DNA of 64,000 nucleotides from NCBI GenBank assembly GCA_023382655.1, contig JAHDWK010000004.1, positions 274,538-338,537 on the forward strand. The letters run 5' to 3'. The position numbers and the translations under genes were made by a program. The notes under the pieces are model-generated. The model was not told the DNA's origin. It did no database searches and saw only the letters and a program-made list of their open reading frames with translations. This DNA comes from Anaerolineae bacterium. GTDB taxonomy: Bacteria; Chloroflexota; Anaerolineae; Promineifilales; Promineifilaceae. Positions 47,701 to 55,706 of this stretch are shown in pieces. Every line of letters begins with the position of its first letter. Position 1 is the stretch's first letter.

Positions 47701-48307
47701 GGCTAACGATTTGGGCCAGTTGCACCTGACCCAGGCGTTTAGCGCCCCCACCGCAGGCCAAGATATTGCCCAGCAAGAAGAGCATATCAACCAGGCCGCC
47801 CGCTGGTTTGAACGTGCCCGCCGCCTGGCCCGCAAAACAGATAAACCGCTCATCCGCGTCACCTCCTTGGTGGGCATTGCCCAGTTAGAGATAGAAGACC
47901 ATGCCCTGACGGAAGCCCAGGAAAAGGCCCGCGAGGCGGTGATACTGGCCGAACGGACTTTACAGCAGCGCCCCATCAAACGAGTGAAACAGACAACGGC
48001 CCTCGCCTGGCGCGCTTTGGGTAACGTGCTGGCAAAAATCCCGCAAAAAAATCAGGAAGCCATCATCAACAACAAACCGGTAGATGCGGTGGCTTGCTTC
48101 AGGCGCAGCCGCCAACTTCTGGAAGAAACCGGCACTTCTGGTGAATTAGAAAAAGCGCTCACACTACGCGCCTGGGCGTTGCTGGAAATGCGCCGTGACC
48201 ATATGGAGCAGGCCGCGCCACTGGCCCAGGAAGCCCGCGTTTTGCTGGCGAAGTTAGGGCGGCAGCGTGAAGCAGATGGTATAAAAGAGCTGATGGCTGG
48301 CGATTGA
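44720..48307 (+). CDS. Class III nucleotidyl cyclase / AAA ATPase / TPR protein, C1-like half
   Basis: A 1195-residue cytoplasmic protein starting at GTG. Residues 1-45 helical; 50-215 a class III cyclase domain with both metal aspartates, D59 (VADMSGF) and D103 (KHLGDGIIALFG), but Ala186 and Lys190 where active cyclases carry Asn and Arg (VAIAHKLE instead of VNVASRLE). Residues ~260-560 a P-loop ATPase (VGDAGVGKTRLL, VIFLEDFHAADE), then a signalling linker and about 10 TPR-like hairpins to the end. On its own it should be catalytically dead or weak. The paralogue 52 bases downstream has the complementary residues. Confidence 0.88.
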   Translation: MSTQNELEEAIVAITAQRGVLFENDVVDVALLALQQKLVALQAPPSMQQHEDICVLVADMSGFTSMSEFLDAEEVRDAINAIWRKLDRVIVSWGGVIDKHLGDGIIALFGMPPAEEAAARWATLAALDMQWELPIFNEQQTRLEVGAGTFRADRRIQMRVGLHIGPVYFGQVGSTDEVTAVGDTVAIAHKLEQAAPVGGVLISPELYDRIHPFFEADEQPPISLGENDPAYTPYVVRREIPQATFAMSSGNAATENRFVGRGDELSILQQALQMAIDNSLAQIITIVGDAGVGKTRLLYEFERLISLLPESICVMKGVGRSEITEKPYGLIRSILSHKYNIHPQHSPAISREKLVRNLLNELDHDFDRAKVAAEHITQFLGIDNETVVPQKAITKPLTLYWESSLDQRGEQPEIRNSGYEDLAYLFTAVAQNHAAAVIFLEDFHAADEGSYDLLDYLMQVCRDLPLLIVCLTRPTLFDKRPSWRMVETTERHEIQLPPLSLIDTRHLLTELLQKLDAQPMRLMDVIGNAAAGNPFDLEEVVNLFVTTGVLEESDTRWQANMGRLLELPSPPTTANLWRDQLEKLPEIQRHILQRAAVFGPTFWDAGLLELVTDDLLIGAENLEDELHILVQTNWIRRAMVTAVPNTHQYHFRHDGIQQAIYATIPPQTAAAYHDQAAAWLASQSLPTTTRLLRLIAHHLHQAGDAIRAAEWYGRAATQARIDLALETATFYYRRALELLPETATHQTARLKLLEGDAIVLRKQARFEEAIVAYQAMQQTAALANTPDQTAVARAYSGEFLCHFLTDELRHALESIRPIEAIAQTTQDAVFTTIAQTARGWIALAAGQSKVASDMAREVYAHSRSLEPSPGRAFSRAFVGDLAREMGRYDQAVEMTELSRDMFASFGETMWEALMHTQLGHIAAEQWDLPTAVAAYEQALEVAQNAGDRFGAIMALHNLGRLCYLQGAYDRAELTYQQALSLAERSQNQIYLAYLANDLGQLHLTQAFSAPTAGQDIAQQEEHINQAARWFERARRLARKTDKPLIRVTSLVGIAQLEIEDHALTEAQEKAREAVILAERTLQQRPIKRVKQTTALAWRALGNVLAKIPQKNQEAIINNKPVDAVACFRRSRQLLEETGTSGELEKALTLRAWALLEMRRDHMEQAAPLAQEARVLLAKLGRQREADGIKELMAGD

Positions 48308-48313
48308 TCGTAT

Positions 48314-48349
48314 GCGATTGCTTCAATCTTCAAAGATTGAAGCAATCGC
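48314..48349. repeat. Perfect 17-bp hairpin between the two cyclase genes
   Basis: GCGATTGCTTCAATCTT (48314-48330) and its exact complement (48333-48349) around CA, seven bases after the first gene's stop and eleven before the ATG of the second. A member of the GATTG-TTCAATC family; it may set the ratio of the two proteins. Confidence 0.8.
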
Positions 48350-48359
48350 ACAAGAATGC

Positions 48360-51300
48360 ATGGTAGACCGCAAACAAATCCAGAAAGCCATTGCCGCCAT
48401 TGAGTCGCGGCGCGCCAACTTAGGTGATGGCGTCACCAATACCACCGTGGCGGCGCTGCATGATTTATGGCAGCGCCCCACCACCCGTACCCCGGATGTG
48501 CCCCTCTCCCGTGACGCCCAACGCAAACAGATCACAGTCATCTTTGCCAAAGTCACCGGTTTTGGCGCGATGAGTGGTGGTATGCAGGAAACGGCCGTTC
48601 TCAACATCATCAACGCCCTTTGGCGGCGGCTGGATGGGGCCATTACCCAACAAGGAGGCCTCATTGACAAGCATCTGGGAGATGCCATCATGGGACTGTT
48701 TGGCGTACCCATCGCCCATGAAGACGACCCCGAACAAGCCGTTCGTGCTGCCCTGCAAATGCGCGCTATTCTCAGCGACTTTGTCGCCGAACTGAAAAGC
48801 TCGCTAGATGACGAGATGCTAGACTACCTGCCCAACTTACAATCCTTGCGCCTGTCGGTGGGCATTAACACCGGCCCGGTCATGCTCGGTCGGGTGGGTG
48901 ACAGCGAGGAGTACACCGTCATCGGCGACACGGTGAATGTCGCCAGCCGCCTGGAACGGGCGGCGCCGCCTGGCGGTATTCTCATCTCCCACGACACTTA
49001 TCTGCTGGTGCGTGACACATTCAACGTGGAACCGCTGGGCCCGGTGCCCATCAAAGGACGCATGGAACCAATTCAGGTTTACCTGACCATTGGCATGAAA
49101 CCACGCATCTTCTATGGCGTAGGGCGGGGCGTCGAAGGGATAGAAACGCGCATGATCGGGCGGGATACAGAGCTGGCCGGGTTGAAAGCAGCCCTACAAT
49201 TAGCTGTTAGCAGCCACAATGGCCGGGCCATCACCATTATCGCCGAAGCCGGGTTGGGCAAATCCCGTCTAACTCACGAATTCACCACATGGGCCGCCAG
49301 CTTACCCCAGGAGATACAAGAACTAAAAGGGCGCAGTTACCAGCATATGCGCCAGATACCCTATGGGCTGTTCCGTAATCTGTTGGCTACTTTTTTTGGG
49401 ATTCAGGACAATGACCCGGCTTCTATAGCCCGGCAAAAGCTCATTCAGGGTATCGGCCACTACCAACCGGGTGAAGCAGATGAAGTGCGCCAGCGCGCCT
49501 TCACCATTGCCCAATTGTTGGGGCTGGATTTGGGGCCAACGGCCGTGCCTGAAGCCCTGTCCACCAGTCCCGCCGAAACTGACGAAGAGGCTGCCCCTCA
49601 ACTGCGTGGTCTGGCTTACCAATACATCGGCGAACTACTACGGCACATCACGGCCGTTACCCCATCCACCCTTCTCTTTGTCGAAGATTTACACTGGGCC
49701 GATGACGGTTCGTTGGACCTGCTGGAATATCTGCTGCCCCTTTGTCAGCAAACACCACTGCTGCTCATTATGCTCACCCGGCCCGTAGACATTTCCCTGG
49801 ACAGCGACCAACCATTGGCGCGGCATAGCAAGTTGATGGGGGCATCCGGTGGCGCGCAAGCCATCCACCTGCAATCTCTGAACGAACGGCAGAGCCGGGA
49901 ACTGGTGCTGGAAATTTTGCGCAAAGTGCCGGAAATTCCGGCCGACCTGTCTGATCTCATTGTCTCCCGTGCCGAGGGCAACCCGTTGTACGTGGAGGAG
50001 ATGATCAAAATCCTGATTGAAGATGGCGTCATTATTGCCGGGCAGGACGAATGGCAGGTACGCCGCAACCAGATACCATCGGCGCGTGTGCCACCGCATA
50101 TTAACGGTGTCTTACAAGCCCGACTAGACCGCCTGTCAGAACTGGAACGGGCCACGTTGCAACGGGCGGCGGTGGTAGGGCGTGTTTTTTGGGACAGCGC
50201 CGTCATTCACATGAATGAAACGGCCGTGCCCCCCACCTCACCCGCCGAAACTCATGCCGCCCTGCAAGCGCTGGAAAAGCGGGAAATGATCTTCAAACGG
50301 CAAATATCTGGCTTTGCCGGTTCCCAGTCCTATGTGTTCAAACATGCCATCTTGCACCAGGTCGCTTACGAAAGCGTCTTGTTGCGTTTCCGCCCTGCTT
50401 ACCACAAACAGGCAGGTGATTGGCTGGCCGAACAAAGCGGCGACCGTATTGCCGAAAACGCCGGGTTGATAGCCGAACATTATGAAATGGCCGGCGAACG
50501 CACCGCCGCTGCCGAACTGTATGAAATGGCCGCCCAACGCGCCCAACACGCCTATGACCCCGAATTAGCCATTAATTACTACCGCAAAGCGTTGGGGCTG
50601 CTGGCCGATCAATCCCATTACGCCGAGTGGCTGCTGCGCCTGCAAGAAGAATTGGGCAAATTGCTGCAAATGCGGGCGCGGTTTGTGGAAGCGGCTCAGG
50701 TATTTATGACCATGCGTTTCACCGCCGAAGAAGATGGCGACCTGGCAGCGCAGGCGCGCGCCTGGAATGGGCTGGCTGCCATTCAAAGAGACCAGGGAAA
50801 ATATAAGGCGATGTTAGACAGTGCCAAACAGGCCGAGCAGGTTTCCTGGCTGATTGGTGCGGAGATGGAGCTTATTCGGGCGCTGATGGGGCAGGGCGAA
50901 GCGTATTTGCTCCTGGGTGAATTATCCTCGGCGCTGACCGTCATTGAACGCGCCCTGCACCTGAGTGACCGGCAAGAGGAGATTGTCACCCGCACCCAAA
51001 GTCTATACTTGTTGTGTCTGACATTTGTCCGTGACGGTCGTTACGATGACGCCTACCAGGGCATTTACCAACTACAACAGCAGCTTTCCTTGCTGCTCAC
51101 CCTGGATGAGCTTCACGCGGCGGCAGCCACCCATTACGCCCTGGGCAATCTGCAAAACCGGCTGGGACAGTATGACGCCGCCGCTTCCAGCTTGCTGGCG
51201 GCGCTGAAATTATTCCGCACGCTGGACATTCAAATTGAAACCGGGTGGGCGCTGTATCAACTGGGGGAAACGGCGCGGCAGCGAGGCAATTTCCATGCCG

Positions 51301-51896
51301 CTGTACCGTTTTACCGCAAGGCGCTGTCGGTGGCGAATGGCATTGGCTACCGGTACGGCCGTCTGGAAGCAGACACCGGCATGGGGCGGGTATTGGTCAA
51401 CTTAAACAATTACGAACTGGCCGAAGAGATATTACAGGACGTGCGCCAGATAGCCGAAAATGAAGGACAAATGGCCAGTTGGCGGCGGCTGCCTGAACTG
51501 TATGCTTTTCTGGCGCTCATGCACCTGGGCAAGGCGGAAACAGAACAGGCAATACAAATGGCCCGCCAGGCGCATGAACTGGCGCTGCGGCTGGGTGAAT
51601 CGGAAGTAATTGGCCTGACATGGCGAACATTGGGCCGGGTACTGGCCACATTGCCCGTCAATAAACAGTGGGTACAGTTAGCTGACGGCCGTTTTGACGC
51701 CGCTGCTTGTTTTGCCCAAAGCCTGCGTTTGTTTGAAATGCTCAACGGCGGCGGCATCGCCTCGCACCGCGATCAGGCGATCACCTTGTGGCAGTGGGCC
51801 TTGTTTGAAACGGCCAACGGTCAGCCCGAACTGGGTGAACGGTTACAAAAACGAGCCGAAGCCCTGGCCCAACCCCTAAACCTGGCGCTTGTCTAA
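48360..51896 (+). CDS. Class III nucleotidyl cyclase / AAA ATPase / TPR protein, C2-like half
   Basis: A 1178-residue paralogue of the preceding protein with the same architecture. Its cyclase domain has Lys64 at the first metal-Asp position (IFAKVTGFGAMS) and keeps D108 (KHLGDAIMGLFG), Asn193 and Arg197 (DTVNVASRLERAA). ATPase: IIAEAGLGKSRL and LLFVEDLHWADD; TPR array follows. The longer frame from 48312 would translate the hairpin, so ATG 48360 is preferred although its ribosome site is weak. Its stop is followed by the hydrolase start with two bases between, so transcription continues. Confidence 0.88.
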   Translation: MVDRKQIQKAIAAIESRRANLGDGVTNTTVAALHDLWQRPTTRTPDVPLSRDAQRKQITVIFAKVTGFGAMSGGMQETAVLNIINALWRRLDGAITQQGGLIDKHLGDAIMGLFGVPIAHEDDPEQAVRAALQMRAILSDFVAELKSSLDDEMLDYLPNLQSLRLSVGINTGPVMLGRVGDSEEYTVIGDTVNVASRLERAAPPGGILISHDTYLLVRDTFNVEPLGPVPIKGRMEPIQVYLTIGMKPRIFYGVGRGVEGIETRMIGRDTELAGLKAALQLAVSSHNGRAITIIAEAGLGKSRLTHEFTTWAASLPQEIQELKGRSYQHMRQIPYGLFRNLLATFFGIQDNDPASIARQKLIQGIGHYQPGEADEVRQRAFTIAQLLGLDLGPTAVPEALSTSPAETDEEAAPQLRGLAYQYIGELLRHITAVTPSTLLFVEDLHWADDGSLDLLEYLLPLCQQTPLLLIMLTRPVDISLDSDQPLARHSKLMGASGGAQAIHLQSLNERQSRELVLEILRKVPEIPADLSDLIVSRAEGNPLYVEEMIKILIEDGVIIAGQDEWQVRRNQIPSARVPPHINGVLQARLDRLSELERATLQRAAVVGRVFWDSAVIHMNETAVPPTSPAETHAALQALEKREMIFKRQISGFAGSQSYVFKHAILHQVAYESVLLRFRPAYHKQAGDWLAEQSGDRIAENAGLIAEHYEMAGERTAAAELYEMAAQRAQHAYDPELAINYYRKALGLLADQSHYAEWLLRLQEELGKLLQMRARFVEAAQVFMTMRFTAEEDGDLAAQARAWNGLAAIQRDQGKYKAMLDSAKQAEQVSWLIGAEMELIRALMGQGEAYLLLGELSSALTVIERALHLSDRQEEIVTRTQSLYLLCLTFVRDGRYDDAYQGIYQLQQQLSLLLTLDELHAAAATHYALGNLQNRLGQYDAAASSLLAALKLFRTLDIQIETGWALYQLGETARQRGNFHAAVPFYRKALSVANGIGYRYGRLEADTGMGRVLVNLNNYELAEEILQDVRQIAENEGQMASWRRLPELYAFLALMHLGKAETEQAIQMARQAHELALRLGESEVIGLTWRTLGRVLATLPVNKQWVQLADGRFDAAACFAQSLRLFEMLNGGGIASHRDQAITLWQWALFETANGQPELGERLQKRAEALAQPLNLALV

Positions 51897-51898
51897 AC

Positions 51899-52918
51899 AT
51901 GTTCATAATACTTGTCATCTTGCCATTGTTGATGGCGGGGCTTTTCATTTACGTCTATAAGGGGGGGCCAACTTTACCACCAGAAACCGATGTCATCATC
52001 GAAGAAGTTTTGCACGGTGAATTACCAGAACTTATCGTGGGCAGCACCGGATATGCCACATCAGACGGGCTGCCAATCTGGTATGAAAGCATCACGCCCG
52101 CTGATTATCCAAAAGGTGTGGTAATGCTCCTCATGGGCACAGGTGGTGATGCACTGATATGGCCGCCACAATTTGTGCAGGCCTTTGTGCAGGCCGGTTA
52201 TCAGCTCATCCGCACTGATCACCGGGGCACGGGTATGTCTGATTGGGTCAAGAATTGGGATCGTAAGAACCCTTATACGATTGCCGATATGGCCGGTGAT
52301 GCGCTTGCCGTTCTGGATGCGCTGCAAATTGAAAAAGCCCACTTGGTTGGCCTGTCTATGGGTGGTATGATTGCCCAGGAAATTGCCATCCAGCAGCCGG
52401 AGCGGGTGGCCTCGCTGACGCTGCTGATGACATCGGGTTATATTGGTGATCCGGAATTGCCTGGCTTAAGCTCACGCTATTTCCTCACTTCCCTGCTGAA
52501 AGGACTGCCTTTACTGAAATACCGGCTCCTGGGCGGCGAGAAGAATCTGATTAAAGAACGCCTGGCCAAAACAATTGCGGCGAGTGGGTATGATGGGTTG
52601 GATATTCGGGAAACGGCCGTCCTCGTCCTCTATGATCTGCGCCGCCGCCGGGGGATAAACCTGCGCGGGGCCTGGCAACATCAAACGGCCGTTACCATTT
52701 CCGGCTCCCGCTATGAAAAACTAAAAACCGTCAACGTCCCCACCCTGGTCATTCACGGCACGGCCGATCAAATCATCCCGATTGCCCATGGCCAAAAACT
52801 GGTAGCCACAATTCCCACCGCCAAAGGTATATGGCTGGATGGCCTCGGCCATATTTTCCCGGTGCCGCACATGGAAGCGTTGTTAGCGGACATCATCCGT
52901 CATCTGGATAGTGATTGA
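51899..52918 (+). CDS. Membrane-anchored alpha/beta hydrolase
   Basis: A 339-residue protein with an N-terminal membrane helix (FIILVILPLLMAGLFIYVYK), then an alpha/beta-hydrolase fold: nucleophile Ser in GLSMGGMIAQE, acid in HGTADQIIP, His in DGLGHIFPVPH, and an oxyanion loop at LLMGTGGDALIWP. Substrate unknown; esterase/lipase or peptidase. It begins two bases past the cyclase stop, so it is in the same transcript. Confidence 0.85.
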   Translation: MFIILVILPLLMAGLFIYVYKGGPTLPPETDVIIEEVLHGELPELIVGSTGYATSDGLPIWYESITPADYPKGVVMLLMGTGGDALIWPPQFVQAFVQAGYQLIRTDHRGTGMSDWVKNWDRKNPYTIADMAGDALAVLDALQIEKAHLVGLSMGGMIAQEIAIQQPERVASLTLLMTSGYIGDPELPGLSSRYFLTSLLKGLPLLKYRLLGGEKNLIKERLAKTIAASGYDGLDIRETAVLVLYDLRRRRGINLRGAWQHQTAVTISGSRYEKLKTVNVPTLVIHGTADQIIPIAHGQKLVATIPTAKGIWLDGLGHIFPVPHMEALLADIIRHLDSD

Positions 52919-52933
52919 TTAACGAGCGTTCAC

Positions 52934-54358
52934 ATGCACAGCAAGTATGCCGATGGACTGGAGATATTGACGGCCGTAGTCATTCTGTTTGTGCTGTACA
53001 TGGCCATAACGTTAGCCGCCCTACAAGAGGAAACACCCACCATACCTGGCGAGAACCGGGTCCCCATTCACTGGTTTGTGGGGTTGGAACGGGGGTCTAA
53101 CTTTGACCAGATCGAACTGCTTGAGGAAGTCGTAACCGACTTTAATCTGGCGCAAGACGCGATCAAACTGACGCTGAAAGTTGCCAGTATTGAGGGGGCT
53201 TACGATATGTTCGCCACCCAACTTGCCTCCGGTGAGGGGCCAGATATTGTAGGGCCAATGAGTTGGGGCACGGCCGTCGGCTTTCCCCATCAATGGCTCA
53301 TACTTGACCCGTACATCACCGCTTCTGGTTTTGACACGGCCGTCTATCCACCCGCTCTTCTGGAACATTACCACACCGACGAGGGTGCGATCAGCCTGCC
53401 CTTTGCCGTTTACCCCAGCGCCATTTATTATGCGCCCGCCCTGTTTGACGAAGTAGGATTGGCCTACCCACCCCAGGTTTATGGCGAGAAATACCTGCTG
53501 GACGGCCGTCTGGTCGAGTGGAATTGGGATACCGTCAGCGAGGTGGCCAGACGCCTGACCCTCGATGTCAATAATATCAGTTCCACCCAACCGGCTTTTG
53601 ACCGCACCAATATCGTCCAGGTCGGTTTCCATCCGCAGGGACAAAGCGTCGTTGACCTGGCAACGTTCTTTGGCGCAGCCAGGATGTACACCGGCGATCA
53701 CCAGGATGACTATGTCTCCACCCTTCCCGACCACTGGAAAGCGGCCTGGCACTGGCGGCACGAGGGCATCTGGGGGGCACGGCCGTTTATGGCGTCTGGC
53801 CGTCTGGCAAACACCCCGGAATTCGGCAACGGTCACTTGTTCAACGCAGGCAAAGCGGCCATCGCATTGGGGCAATCTGCCTATCTTTGCTGCCTGACCC
53901 AATTCCAGGATAGCGACCGAGAATTTCAGTTGGCTATTTTGCCCATGAGTGCGGATGGCGCGGTTCACGGCCGTATCGCTGAAAGCAGCTTCTACATCTG
54001 GCAGGGCACAGTCCAGCCCCAGGAGGCATTTACCGTCCTCATTTACCTGCTCACTACCGGCAGCGATAAATTGTTGCCCGCCTACGCCGCCATGCCCGCC
54101 ATCCCCATCCAGGCCGCCGGCTTCATCGCCCAACAATCACAGTTATACCCGACGGTCACAGCGGCAAGCTGGCAGGTATTGGTGCAAGGGCTGGCCTACC
54201 CCGACATCCCCAGCGCCGACCAATATCTACCCAACCGGAATGAGGCGCTCTATCGCTTGCAGCGATTTGGGGATTTGCTGATGACCGCCGAAGAATGGGA
54301 CTTTGAGGCTGAATTTCAGACTTTACAGGATGATTTGACGCTTATTTACAACAAATAG
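52934..54358 (+). CDS. Extracellular solute-binding protein, membrane-anchored, without permease genes
   Basis: A 474-residue protein of the family-1 (sugar) substrate-binding fold, with motifs such as VTDFNLAQDAIKLTLKV, SGEGPDIVGPMSWG, and YPSAIYYAPALFDEVGL. The N-terminus has one hydrophobic helix (AVVILFVLYMAITLAAL) but no lipobox cysteine, so it is probably anchored by an uncleaved helix. It follows the hydrolase by 15 bases. No ABC importer permease follows, which is unusual; it may be a ligand sensor, possibly for the cyclase pair upstream. Confidence 0.8.
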   Translation: MHSKYADGLEILTAVVILFVLYMAITLAALQEETPTIPGENRVPIHWFVGLERGSNFDQIELLEEVVTDFNLAQDAIKLTLKVASIEGAYDMFATQLASGEGPDIVGPMSWGTAVGFPHQWLILDPYITASGFDTAVYPPALLEHYHTDEGAISLPFAVYPSAIYYAPALFDEVGLAYPPQVYGEKYLLDGRLVEWNWDTVSEVARRLTLDVNNISSTQPAFDRTNIVQVGFHPQGQSVVDLATFFGAARMYTGDHQDDYVSTLPDHWKAAWHWRHEGIWGARPFMASGRLANTPEFGNGHLFNAGKAAIALGQSAYLCCLTQFQDSDREFQLAILPMSADGAVHGRIAESSFYIWQGTVQPQEAFTVLIYLLTTGSDKLLPAYAAMPAIPIQAAGFIAQQSQLYPTVTAASWQVLVQGLAYPDIPSADQYLPNRNEALYRLQRFGDLLMTAEEWDFEAEFQTLQDDLTLIYNK

Positions 54359-54422
54359 ACAACCCGTGCCCCATGTGCCTGCCCGTCACCAGCCTGGTTT
54401 CCGGCGGTTGGGCGTCACTATT

Positions 54423-55655
54423 TCACTCATATTTGAAGCGCCAGAGGCCGATGGCCAGGAACACGGCCGTAAAGCCCGCCAACACCAGCACTTCCGGCAG
54501 CACGGCCGTTACCCCCCACCCCCGCGTGATAATGTCCTGAAAACCGCGCATCGCCCAATAAATCGGCGACAATTTGCCCACCGTTTGCAGCCAGTCCGGC
54601 ACAATCTCCAGCGGCCACCACGCTCCGCCCAACGCCGCCATGGAAAGTACCAGCACCGTACCCAGCGCGTTAGCCTGGGCCACCGTGCGCACCAACGCCG
54701 CCATCATCATGCCCAACCCAGACATCGCCAGGGCAAAGCTGACCACCATCAGCGCCAGTGCCGCCGGGGAATTGCCCCAGGCCACATTAAACAACAGCGC
54801 CCCGGCAATAATGAGAATGATCATTTGAATCACACCCGCCAGCACAATGCCCATCAACTTGCCGCCGATGATGCTGCCTTTGCGAATGGGCATCACCGCC
54901 AACCGGCGCAGCGTGCCCCACTGCCGCTCCTGAATCAGCACCGCCGCCCCACCCAACATGCCAAAGGTGGCAAACATGGCCATCATGCCCGGCGATGACT
55001 GGTCAATGCCATTGGGGATCACCTCGGCGGTATTGATAACTAATTCATCCTCGTTGATTTGTACGGCCGTCGGCGGTTGCTGCCAGGCTGCCTGCGCCAG
55101 ACGCATTGCTTCCAATCGGTAGCTCTCCGGCTCAGTGCCCTGCGCAAACAAACCCAATTCGGCAGCCACGGCCGTGGAAATAGCCGCCACCCGCAGCCCC
55201 CCCGTTAACTGGCTAATGGCTGCATTGACCGCTTCCATCACCGGCTGCACTTCGCGCATGTTGGCGGGGTCGCTGTAAAAATCCAGATCAACCCCCTGCC
55301 CGGCAGCCAGCCGTTGGCTAAAATCCGCCGGAATGACCAATGCCGCTGTGACATCGCCATTTTCAACCTGGGTCACGGCCGTGGCCTCATCCACCTCTTG
55401 CACCACCAACGTCGGGTCAGCCTGCAAGTTGTCCATTAGCAGCGCCCCCCACGCCCCGCTATCTTCATTCACCACCGCTGCCGCCCAGGTAATCGTCGTG
55501 CTACTGGTACTGCCGCCGCCAAAACCCCCGGTCGCCTGCCCCACTAAAAAAGTGAACAGCAATGGCATGGCAATCTGGAAAATCAACGTAGACCGCTCAC
55601 TATAAGTCAGGCGCAGGTAATGGATCATCATGTCTATTGTGTTGCGTAACATCAT
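54423..55655 (-). CDS. ABC-2 type transporter permease, distal gene
   Basis: A 410-residue ABC-2 membrane protein with an N-terminal helix (TLIFQIAMPLLFTFLVGQ), a large extracytoplasmic domain with VVNEDSGAW, and five or six C-terminal membrane helices including MMAMFATFGMLGG and AGALLFNVAWG. GAGGAAG precedes the ATG. It is paralogous to the permease immediately upstream (55700) and together with the ATPase at 57018 forms an exporter. Substrate unknown (drug, lipid or polymer). Confidence 0.88.
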   Translation of the reverse strand: MMLRNTIDMMIHYLRLTYSERSTLIFQIAMPLLFTFLVGQATGGFGGGSTSSTTITWAAAVVNEDSGAWGALLMDNLQADPTLVVQEVDEATAVTQVENGDVTAALVIPADFSQRLAAGQGVDLDFYSDPANMREVQPVMEAVNAAISQLTGGLRVAAISTAVAAELGLFAQGTEPESYRLEAMRLAQAAWQQPPTAVQINEDELVINTAEVIPNGIDQSSPGMMAMFATFGMLGGAAVLIQERQWGTLRRLAVMPIRKGSIIGGKLMGIVLAGVIQMIILIIAGALLFNVAWGNSPAALALMVVSFALAMSGLGMMMAALVRTVAQANALGTVLVLSMAALGGAWWPLEIVPDWLQTVGKLSPIYWAMRGFQDIITRGWGVTAVLPEVLVLAGFTAVFLAIGLWRFKYE

Positions 55656-55667
55656 CGCTTCCTCAAG

Positions 55668-55706
55668 AAAGTAATTGGGTAATTGAAGTAATAGCCCAAT
55701 TACTTT
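55668..55706. repeat. 12-bp inverted repeat spanning the stop of the ABC-2 permease
   Basis: AAAGTAATTGGG (55668-55679) pairs exactly with CCCAATTACTTT (55695-55706). The TAA stop of the upstream permease gene (55700-55702) is within the right arm. Confidence 0.7.

Noticed and set aside
48312..48359. Sixteen-codon N-terminal extension of the second cyclase protein
   Set aside because: It would translate the perfect hairpin 48314-48349; the ATG at 48360 begins the part that resembles the paralogue.
53021..54136. 371-codon minus-strand ORF opposite the solute-binding protein
   Set aside because: The plus-strand frame has a recognisable fold and motifs; the antisense translation resembles nothing and shadows it.
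54366..54998. 210-codon plus-strand ORF rich in His/Arg/Gln
   Set aside because: Antisense to the ABC-2 permease; composition is that of a shadow frame.
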